A stretch of DNA of 64,000 nucleotides from CAZNXE01 sp964576465. Its GTDB lineage: Bacteria; Planctomycetota; Planctomycetia; Pirellulales; JAEUIK01. This document shows positions 10,201 to 16,964 of this stretch, piece after piece. A program made the position numbers and the translations under genes. The notes beneath the pieces were generated by a model, which was given only the letters and a program-made list of their open reading frames with translations, searched no databases and was not told the DNA's origin. Each line of letters starts with the position of its first letter. The first letter of the stretch is position 1. Where the stretch lies: NCBI GenBank assembly GCA_964576465.1, contig CAZNXE010000001.1:1-64000 (forward strand), in the 5' to 3' direction.

Positions 10201-10256
10201 CACGGACCGTGACCGAAAACACGTTGCGTCGGGGGTTCGCTCCGAACACTAGCTAG
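7212..10256 (+). CDS. putA: bifunctional proline dehydrogenase / glutamate-semialdehyde dehydrogenase
   Basis: About 1,014 residues. It oxidises proline to pyrroline-5-carboxylate (FAD) and then to glutamate (NAD+). The N-terminal PRODH barrel shows VSVKLSALDSQFDP, HIDMESY, VRLVKGAYWDYE, MLHGMAD and the substrate motif ENTSNDSFLR. The C-terminal aldehyde dehydrogenase shows PWNFPLAI, GNTVVMKPAEQSP, FTGSREVG, EMGGKNG and the catalytic Cys near residue 807 in GQKCSACSR, then EIFGPVLAV. The length fits PutA without the N-terminal DNA-binding domain. The ATG at 7212 is used; an in-frame ATG at 7176 is possible. Ten undetermined bases (9196-9205) lie just before PWNFP and keep the frame. Confidence 0.93.
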   Translation: MSNASTRTTFDDSFSPGELALIERSTQEIGRQVFAAHRSQTPHVFERRWWDDHIMSWAMQDESVKVQMFRFVDVLPMLHDATSVIQHLHEYFDEVQQYLPSAARLGLSVTSPHSVAGRALAMAARRQASGQARRFIAGTTTEEVLVAARRERKLRRAFTLDVLGEAVTSEREAERYLQAYIDLIQDIAPQVNHWPEVPQVDRGQFMKLPRVNVSVKLSALDSQFDPIDPEGTTQRVAERLRRLLRVARNHEAYVHIDMESYHTKDLTLSIFQQVLMEDEFRDTSDVGIVIQCYLQDAVADLLKLRDWSRQRGKPVWVRLVKGAYWDYETVHARATGWPIPVFQQKWQSDDCFERCTRFVMRNHEYLKPALGSHNIRSLAHGIAAARHVGLPPEGYEIQMLHGMADAEKQAFVDMGHRVRVYMPYGELIPGMAYLVRRLLENTSNDSFLRASFTEHVAPEKLLMKPEPTVNDDSQVTSEPSAVTLVGSSDTPAPVNEPPIDFAIQGNRLAMQAALDLVREQFGQSYPLVIDGREVSSSETIPSLDPSHHDSVVGTVAAATKDHANEAVTAAKKSLPEWAALGAEGRGKVLRTAADVMRRRRCELAAWVVHEGGKSWPAADGDITEAIDFIEYYTAAATRMEMPRGVDVPGEENRFSYAPRGVXXXXPWNFPLAILTGMTTAALATGNTVVMKPAEQSPIVASKLMEVFVEAGVPPGVVNYLPGRGETAGAALVEHPEVAIIAFTGSREVGLSIHRRAAEISAEGAPFVKRVIAEMGGKNGIIIDDDADLDEAVLGVVESAFGFQGQKCSACSRVIVLEAVYDVFLRRLVDATQSRTVGPAEDPGSKVGPLIDDEARQRVLKYIELGRNEGREVLAVDVGDLAEQGYFVGPHIYADVPHDARLAREEIFGPVLAVIRAKDFNEAIRIINDTDYGLTAGLFSRSPAHLDRARHELMVGNVYLNRGITGALVGRQPFGGFKMSGIGSKAGGADYLLQFVVPRTVTENTLRRGFAPNTS
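9196..9205. other. assembly gap (10 N) inside putA
   Basis: Ten N bases hide about four codons immediately before the PWNFP motif of the aldehyde dehydrogenase domain. From memory, homologs carry about five residues between GV and PWNFP, so the true gap may be longer than shown. The frame is open on both sides, so the gene is probably intact. Confidence 0.9.
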
Positions 10257-10442
10257 TTTGGGAACGTAACTGAATGTAGCCCTGCTGGCTGCATAATTAT
10301 TCGCTTCGCAAACTCACGTTGTGTCATCTGGTTGTAAGCAGGATAATTCGTGGTGGAATACTGCCGCTTTGCGTGCAGAGGCGTTCCATGGCGGTTGCAA
10401 CACTCATCATTCGGTCTCGGCTAGACCGCAAGGAATCGACTC

Positions 10443-12137
10443 ATGTCTCAGACACCCACTGAAAATGGTTCACACACTCATCCGAATCCTGGCAATCCCT
10501 CTACAAGCGCGGCGGGGATGTCGATCGGTGAGTATCTCATCGGGCGCCTTCAGGATTATGGCATCAGCGATGTGTTTGGTATCCCGGGCGACTACGTGTT
10601 GAGTTTTTATTCAATGCTGTGCGACAGCCCAATCAACGTGGTGGGGTGTTGCAAGGAGGATCACGCCGGATTTGCCGCCGACGCCTATGCGAGGGTTCAT
10701 GGCATGGGCGCGGTGTGCGTCACGTACTGCGTTGGCGGATTGAGCATCTGCAATTCGGTCGCCGGAGCCTATGCCGAGAAATCGCCCGTGGTGGTCATTT
10801 CCGGTTCGCCCGGTTTGCAAGAGCGGCACAACAACCCACTGCTCCATCACATGGTCCGCGATTTCCGAACTCAGTACGACGTATTTGAAAAACTCTGCGT
10901 GGCAGGCACGGAACTGAACGATCCGACGATCGCGTTTCGTGAGATCGATCGCGTGCTGGACGCCGTGGCGCGATACAAGCGTCCCGGCTACATCGAAATT
11001 CCACGCGACATGGTGAAGGTTGCGCCAGAGGCGCCGCATACGATCACGATTCCCGAATCACAGAGTGACCCACAGGCACTCGAAGAAGCGATCGCCGAAG
11101 CCTCGACTTGGATTTCCAACTGTAAGAAGCCGGTGATCGTCGCGGGTGTTGAAATCCATCGGTTCGGGCTCCAAGATCAGGTGCTCGCGTTGGCTGAAGC
11201 AGTCCGACTTCCGATCGCTGCCACGATGTTGGGCAAGAGCGTCATTCGTGAGAATCATCCGCTATATATCGGCCTTTACGAAGGTGCCTTGGGCCGAGAA
11301 GAAGTCACGCAGTTCGTCGAAGACAGCGACTGCGTCATTCTACTTGGAACCTTCATGACCGACATCAACCTGGGCATCTACACGGCAAATCTTGATCCTG
11401 CACGATGTATTTATGCCACCAGCGAACAACTGAGGATTCGTCATCATCACTTTCATCAAGTCGAACTGGGGGATTTTATCTCTGGGCTCGCTGCGAGCCA
11501 TCCCAAGCCGACGAAGCGTGAGGTAGTACGTCGCCCAACGCAAGAGCCATTCTCACTGCGAGCGGATGAGCCCGTTACGATCACCCGCATGATCGCCCGG
11601 CTGAACGAGAGTCTCGACGAAGGCACGATTGTGATCGCCGACGTTGGCGACGCTCTTTTCAGCGCGACCGAGCTAACGATCAAACAGCGGTCCGAGTTTC
11701 TCGCTCCAGCGTATTACACGTCGATGGGATTTGGTGTTCCCGCAGCGCTTGGTGCCAACGTCGCGCGACCCAACCTGCGAACGCTGGTGCTAGTGGGCGA
11801 CGGGGCCTTCCAAATGACGGGCATGGAACTGTCGACGATTATTCGTTGCGGCTTCGCGCCGATCATCATCGTGCTGGACAACAAGGGATATGGCACCGAG
11901 CGTTTCCTGCATCCCGGGCCATTCAACGACATCCATCCCTGGAACTATCACAAGTTGCCCGAAGTGCTTGGCGGCGGCACGGGCTACGAGGTTCGCACCG
12001 AAGGCGAGTTCGACGAAGCGCTTAGAAAAGGATTGGCTGACACCTCTGGCATGAGCCTCATTCAGGTCCATCTCGGCTTGGACGATCGCAGCAAAGCCCT
12101 CGACCGGCTGGCTGAACGATTGAGCAAACGCGTGTAA
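10443..12137 (+). CDS. ThDP-dependent 2-keto acid decarboxylase (pyruvate/indolepyruvate decarboxylase type)
   Basis: A 564-residue thiamine diphosphate enzyme. The active-site set of the pyruvate decarboxylase group is present: Asp50 in IPGDY, Glu72 in KEDHAG and the His pair 135-136 in NPLLHHM. The cofactor and metal motif starts GDG at 452-454 and ends at LDN 478-480. These residues separate it from acetolactate synthase, so it should decarboxylate a 2-keto acid to an aldehyde. AGGA lies about 9 bases before the ATG at 10443. It follows putA after 186 bases on the same strand. Whether the substrate is pyruvate, indolepyruvate or a branched keto acid is not visible. Planctomycetes are not commonly known for this enzyme. 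Confidence 0.8.
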   Translation: MSQTPTENGSHTHPNPGNPSTSAAGMSIGEYLIGRLQDYGISDVFGIPGDYVLSFYSMLCDSPINVVGCCKEDHAGFAADAYARVHGMGAVCVTYCVGGLSICNSVAGAYAEKSPVVVISGSPGLQERHNNPLLHHMVRDFRTQYDVFEKLCVAGTELNDPTIAFREIDRVLDAVARYKRPGYIEIPRDMVKVAPEAPHTITIPESQSDPQALEEAIAEASTWISNCKKPVIVAGVEIHRFGLQDQVLALAEAVRLPIAATMLGKSVIRENHPLYIGLYEGALGREEVTQFVEDSDCVILLGTFMTDINLGIYTANLDPARCIYATSEQLRIRHHHFHQVELGDFISGLAASHPKPTKREVVRRPTQEPFSLRADEPVTITRMIARLNESLDEGTIVIADVGDALFSATELTIKQRSEFLAPAYYTSMGFGVPAALGANVARPNLRTLVLVGDGAFQMTGMELSTIIRCGFAPIIIVLDNKGYGTERFLHPGPFNDIHPWNYHKLPEVLGGGTGYEVRTEGEFDEALRKGLADTSGMSLIQVHLGLDDRSKALDRLAERLSKRV

Positions 12138-12155
12138 CGACCAAGTGCAAACGTC

Positions 12156-12440
12156 TTATTTGCCCACACGAACCTTTGCCAGATAGATGCTCGTTTTGCC
12201 TTCGTGGGACGAATAGTAACTGATCCACAGCATGTCGTCCTCGAGCACCATCCCGGCATAGCTGGTGTCACCGCCGGAGGGCAACGTTAGCTTTTCGGTA
12301 AGTGTCCCTTGCTGTGCATCGACCTCGCATACCGATGTCCGCACTTTGCCGTCATAGAGTCGCACCGTCGCCAGAAGTCGTCCATCTTCGAAACGAATCA
12401 TCCGTGGACAATCGGTATTGCAACAGGCCGCTTTGACTCG
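12156..12440 (-). pseudogene. C-terminal remnant of a sialidase-like (BNR/beta-propeller) protein
   Basis: A short frame encodes a typical exo-sialidase-like C-terminus: NTDCPRMIRFEDGRLLA, then SGGDTSYAGMVLED, then WISYYSSHEGKTSIYL. These last propeller strands are, from memory, highly conserved in planctomycete sialidase-like secreted proteins of 350-450 residues. The frame is closed upstream by a TGA at 12441-12443, and no earlier propeller blades are seen. The recognisable homology begins about 24 bases inside that stop. The rest of the gene seems deleted, leaving a remnant of at most 94 codons. A very short functional protein from the ATG at 12401 is possible but unlikely. Confidence 0.6.
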
Positions 12441-12692
12441 TCAATTGACGCCCGCTTGCACCACGCTGGAACGCAGCGTATTCTCGACCGCTCGCATGGA
12501 GTAACCTTGATCTATAACCGGTTCGCAATCAACCGGCTCGCGACATTCTTCATCGCCGCTACTGCCCCCGACATGTCCATCGATCTACCTACCTGTCGTC
12601 CGCCAGTGAGCAATCGTGTATGCGATGCCGTTTGCATGGCGGGCGCTCTGTGGACATTGGCCTGTCATTTTACCGTAGTCACCGCGGGCAAC

Positions 12693-14630
12693 ATGAATGC
12701 CTTGTTGATCACCGTCGCGGTGCTGGTAATCTCAGCCACCGGCGGCTGGATCATCTGGGGACGTCGACGTCGGTCCGCCACAGAACTGCCAGCGTCCAAG
12801 TCGTCGATGCCCAGTAGTGAATCATCCAACGAGCAAAACGGCACCAAGTCCGATATCTCGGTCGCCATGCGGATCGGCATCAGCATGGCAGGAATTGTGA
12901 TTGCGGGTGCCTACGGACTGACCGGCGATATTCGCAACGCCTGGTGGCTGCTGGTCCCATGGTTGGCATTTGTGGCCTGGCGCCATTGGGGCACGTTCGA
13001 TCGTGTGCAACCGTATCAAAGATCCCGGGGAACCGAAATCGCACTGTGGTTGCTCGCCCTGATGACCGCAAGCGTTTCGCTCGTCGCACATCGCCCCAAC
13101 ATCGACGACGCCTTTTATCTCGCACTGGCCACGGGGGCGGCCGACCATCCAGACAAACCCGTTTACGGATTCGATCCCCTGTATGGCACCGACGCCACGG
13201 AGATGCGACCGCCCTATTATCGCGTGTTGTCGATCGAATTGTTGGCCGCCACGGTATCGCGATTCTTTTCGATTCCCGTCATCGCCGTGATGCACATCGT
13301 TTTTGCCACTTTCGCCGCGCTAATGATTCCGCTAGCGGCCGCGCGTCTGTTGCGACTTCTCGCCCCGGCCACTTGGTTCTGGTGTACCGCGGCACTCATG
13401 GTTGTGTTGGTCGCCGATGGTGATGCCCCCACATCGTACGGAAACATGTCGCTGGTTCGTATGCAGCAAACCAAGTCGCTGATGTTGATGGTTGTGTTGC
13501 CCCTGGCCATGACCTATAGCCTGGAGTTGATGCGGACCGGGTCACTACGCGCGTGGCTGCTGCTGGCTGCCAGCTTGATCTTCGGCTTGGGCTGCAGCCC
13601 GACTGCGATGGTGCTGTTTCCCGCGGTCAGCGGATTGACGATGCTCGCGGCATGGCAACCTTCGCGACAAGCGACCATGCGACTCGCCGCCGGAGTAGCC
13701 ACGTCGATCTACCCGGTCACCGTGGCGGTGATCCTCATCACCTTGGCATCGCAATTGCCAACCTTTGAGAGCAACTGGAAAGAAAATGCCGGCGACGCAA
13801 CGAACTATGCCTACTTGATGAACTACATGTTCCGCCAAGTCTTCGGCGTCAGTTGGCTCGGGATGTTCGTCTTGTGGGTCATTGCCTCGGCGTGGGTGTT
13901 TTTTGAAACAGCCACCGCCAGACGCACCGCGCTGGTGCTCTCATTGGGCTGCCTGCTGGTATTTTTCAATCCTTGGATGTCGATCGTTGCTTCCGGACAT
14001 CCGTCGCTGATCGCAACGTACTGGCGCGTGCTGTGGATCATTCCCCTTCCCGTGATGCTCGCGATGTTCTTGATGTCACCGCAATCGATGCTCGGAAAAG
14101 AGGCCTCGCTGGCGGAACGGTCGGGAATCTTCGTGGCAGCAATGGTTGGTTTTATCGTCTTGATCTCGGGCCGCTCGGTCTTGACGGAAGCCAATGGAAC
14201 CGAACTTCGGGCACCGGGACTGAAGGTCGACGAGCGATACTCCGTTGCAAAACAATTGTGTAAAGTGGCACCACAGCCGGCACAAATCGTCGCCCCGGAA
14301 GAGGTCTCGGGTTGGGTCACCACGCAGCACAATCATCCCTATCCGCTGGCATCTCGAATCCGCTACCTACGGGCTTATGCGGCCTATATTTCCCACGAAG
14401 AGATGCTGCGACGTTACTATCTACAAGGTTACGTTTCAGGCCAGCGGCGTCCGGAACCCTCGGACGTGTTCTTTCGCCAGTGTCTTAAGATCTATCCGCA
14501 ACTGGAAGCAGTTTGTCTATCGACCGATTCGGAGTGGGTCGCCGAAGCGAGAGAGATTCTCGCCGAGTCTAACTTCGAGCCGGTCGAGACGCCGGGTCCA
14601 TATCAGATCTGGCGCCGCGTCGGATCCTAA
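12693..14630 (+). CDS. large polytopic membrane protein, GT-C/DUF6077-like
   Basis: About 645 residues with roughly 12 hydrophobic segments, the first being MNALLITVAVLVISATGGW. A charged loop after segments 3-4 contains HRPNIDDAFYLALA, an acidic motif in the position used by GT-C membrane glycosyltransferases. A soluble tail of about 150 residues ends PGPYQIWRRVGS. The architecture suggests a lipid-linked sugar transferase or surface-glycan protein, but no family-defining motif was confirmed. The start is uncertain: ATG 12693 gives a clean first segment, while ATG 12573 would add 40 residues, and neither has a strong ribosome-binding site. The next gene encodes a similar protein 46 bases downstream. 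Confidence 0.55.
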   Translation: MNALLITVAVLVISATGGWIIWGRRRRSATELPASKSSMPSSESSNEQNGTKSDISVAMRIGISMAGIVIAGAYGLTGDIRNAWWLLVPWLAFVAWRHWGTFDRVQPYQRSRGTEIALWLLALMTASVSLVAHRPNIDDAFYLALATGAADHPDKPVYGFDPLYGTDATEMRPPYYRVLSIELLAATVSRFFSIPVIAVMHIVFATFAALMIPLAAARLLRLLAPATWFWCTAALMVVLVADGDAPTSYGNMSLVRMQQTKSLMLMVVLPLAMTYSLELMRTGSLRAWLLLAASLIFGLGCSPTAMVLFPAVSGLTMLAAWQPSRQATMRLAAGVATSIYPVTVAVILITLASQLPTFESNWKENAGDATNYAYLMNYMFRQVFGVSWLGMFVLWVIASAWVFFETATARRTALVLSLGCLLVFFNPWMSIVASGHPSLIATYWRVLWIIPLPVMLAMFLMSPQSMLGKEASLAERSGIFVAAMVGFIVLISGRSVLTEANGTELRAPGLKVDERYSVAKQLCKVAPQPAQIVAPEEVSGWVTTQHNHPYPLASRIRYLRAYAAYISHEEMLRRYYLQGYVSGQRRPEPSDVFFRQCLKIYPQLEAVCLSTDSEWVAEAREILAESNFEPVETPGPYQIWRRVGS

Positions 14631-14676
14631 CCTTGTCTTTTTCGATACTGGTGAATTGAATTGCCGTGAGCCATTG

Positions 14677-16929
14677 ATGAAGTCTTACTCCGCAAAGAAC
14701 AAGAAGGAATCGGCTGCCGCCAGTCCATCGTCGGCAGAACATCTACGCTCGCCGGCTGGTTCTCGCGACCGCTTGGTTGTCTTCGGCATTTGGGTTGTGG
14801 CCGTGCTCGTAACGCTGCCGCCCCAAGTCTTTCCGCCACAACAAGTCATCGCGAAGCATCGCGTGTTGGATACTTCGTGGCAGCTCAGCATGCCGATGCT
14901 GCTGGGCGAGAACAAACTCAGCGGGCGGGACTTTATCTACACCTATGGGCCCGTGTACCAGTTCACTCAGGCACTCGGACTGTTGATTCCCCCGGGTGAT
15001 CTGGCCTCGGTGTCGCGGTTTCGCAGCCTTCCCGAGCGCATCATCGTGCTGGGGGGCCTGTGGTGGGCACTCAGCCTGACGGGCGCGACCGTGCGATATC
15101 GGGGTGCCGTGTTTCTCATGTGGTGCGTCATCATGGCGGCCCCGGTCGAGTTCTACGCACTGCGAATCAAGCCGATGGCAGGCGTGCCGGTTGCCGCGTT
15201 GTGCGGCTTGCTACTCGCTCGCGCGCAGGCGCTATGCACGGCTCGAGCATGTATGCCGATGTGGCTTGTATGGGGCACGGTCGGACCGCTACTAACTTTG
15301 TATTCGTTCGATTTCGGGATCATCTTCACGGCGACCCTGTTCGCCACCGCGTTGGTTTCCGCGGTCCACGTCGCTCGCTTCCCTGGTGGAACTTCACAAA
15401 AATGTCGCATCGTTGCGCTCTCCGCGGCGGCAAGCACCGCGATCGGCATGGCGGTCCTGCTGGGCGGAACGCAGTTGATTCCCGGCTGGCAAGATTACAC
15501 TCCTGATATGTTCGCGTTGGTTACCGCGTATGGGAACGCGATGGCACTAAACGGTACGACGGCTGCCTTCGTTACGTTGGCAATTGCCTTTTGCGCCTCC
15601 GGGGGTCTCTTGCTGTTGGGGTTGTGGCGAACGTTCTCGTCGGCCGAAACCAACGGGAAGTCGGCCTCGATTCAGACCGTGATGATGGCGATGGCCTGCT
15701 TTGGTTTGTTCATGGTGCGATATGGACTAACACGCACCGATTGGCACCATGTCCACACGGCCGTCATGCCAACGATGTTCCTGTTCGGCTGCATGTTGCC
15801 TGCCCTGTTGTATGCACGGTGGAAACAAGGTTCTTTGCCGGCAGAAACCGCAGTGTCTACGTCAACCGATCTACTACGCTCGGCACCTCCCCAGTGGATC
15901 AGTCGAGCGGCGTATGCGTTGCCTGTACTGGTCCTCGTGGCACCGCTGTTGGTCAAACCCTTCACCGATGCCTGTTTATTCGGCTGGATTCAGCGGCTGG
16001 AGGCCATGTCGCGATTCCGTCTCGAACCGACTTCGCTTGGCTTTTCCGACGAAACGCTGGCTCGAGCGAGTGGCGCGGCGGCGAAACTTCCGAATCGCTC
16101 ACTGTTCGTCTGGCCCTATGGAGTGGAAATCAATCTCCTGGCCGACAAGAACAATCCCACCTACACGCTACAGAGCACCGAAGGGGCCATTGGCACGCTG
16201 GAACGCAAGACGATCGACCGGCTAGAACAAACGGACGATGTGGCAGGGCTGTTGTATCGCGATGCGAAGGCCGGCACCAGCATGTCGCGAACCTCGGACA
16301 TCTTCCGATATCTCCTCGAAGGGTATGAACTGTCGCATCTTCCCGAACCTGGCTTCGCGCTCCTGCGGCGACAACCGCAGGCCGCGACTTGGGAAGAGAC
16401 GGAGATTGAGTTCCCGACCCCGGCTCCCTCATTCAACCCCGGCGATGGCAGAGGGATTCAAATCTCATTGGAAGGGCGTGACTTTCGAGTGTCGGACATC
16501 TTGCTGGCGCGAATTCGCATTTCCAAAACGTCAACCTTTCCGGTGGGAAAGCCTGGAACTTTTTTTGCGGTGCTGGTCAAGGAAGACGAAACAAGCGTCC
16601 CGCGCGTTCTCCAAGTCCAACCCGATGGAGAAAGCCACAATGTGCTAATTTGTGGCCTGCACCTTGACGACGATCGTTGCCTCTCGCACTTTGTTCCCGA
16701 TCGCACATGGCGCACCACCGAGCGCGTGAAACTTCTGCAACTGAGTTGGCGACCATACGACTTCTTGTCTAAAGCACCCGACGAGATACGCCTCGAACGA
16801 CTGGCCGTGCTGCGACGCACTGGAGTCGAGACGAAAGAAACTCCGCTGGCCGAAGAGGAGAATCCTGACGTGTGGCAATGGTGTTACGGATCGCTTCCCG
16901 AAATGCCACAAAACGACATTCAGCGCTGA
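14677..16929 (+). CDS. polytopic membrane protein of unknown function with C-terminal soluble domain
   Basis: A 750-residue protein. A polar N-terminus of about 32 residues precedes the first segment (VVFGIWVVAVLVTLP). An extracytoplasmic loop carries LSGRDFIYTYGPVYQF, followed by about nine further hydrophobic segments. From about residue 430 the protein is mostly soluble and beta-rich. It lies 46 bases after another large membrane protein, so the two probably form an operon. The layout resembles membrane glycosyltransferases or surface-polymer export factors, but no catalytic motif was recognised, and no function is assigned. Confidence 0.6.
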   Translation: MKSYSAKNKKESAAASPSSAEHLRSPAGSRDRLVVFGIWVVAVLVTLPPQVFPPQQVIAKHRVLDTSWQLSMPMLLGENKLSGRDFIYTYGPVYQFTQALGLLIPPGDLASVSRFRSLPERIIVLGGLWWALSLTGATVRYRGAVFLMWCVIMAAPVEFYALRIKPMAGVPVAALCGLLLARAQALCTARACMPMWLVWGTVGPLLTLYSFDFGIIFTATLFATALVSAVHVARFPGGTSQKCRIVALSAAASTAIGMAVLLGGTQLIPGWQDYTPDMFALVTAYGNAMALNGTTAAFVTLAIAFCASGGLLLLGLWRTFSSAETNGKSASIQTVMMAMACFGLFMVRYGLTRTDWHHVHTAVMPTMFLFGCMLPALLYARWKQGSLPAETAVSTSTDLLRSAPPQWISRAAYALPVLVLVAPLLVKPFTDACLFGWIQRLEAMSRFRLEPTSLGFSDETLARASGAAAKLPNRSLFVWPYGVEINLLADKNNPTYTLQSTEGAIGTLERKTIDRLEQTDDVAGLLYRDAKAGTSMSRTSDIFRYLLEGYELSHLPEPGFALLRRQPQAATWEETEIEFPTPAPSFNPGDGRGIQISLEGRDFRVSDILLARIRISKTSTFPVGKPGTFFAVLVKEDETSVPRVLQVQPDGESHNVLICGLHLDDDRCLSHFVPDRTWRTTERVKLLQLSWRPYDFLSKAPDEIRLERLAVLRRTGVETKETPLAEEENPDVWQWCYGSLPEMPQNDIQR

Positions 16930-16964
16930 CGATGGTCTTCCCCGATTGTCGAAGAACCAATTCT

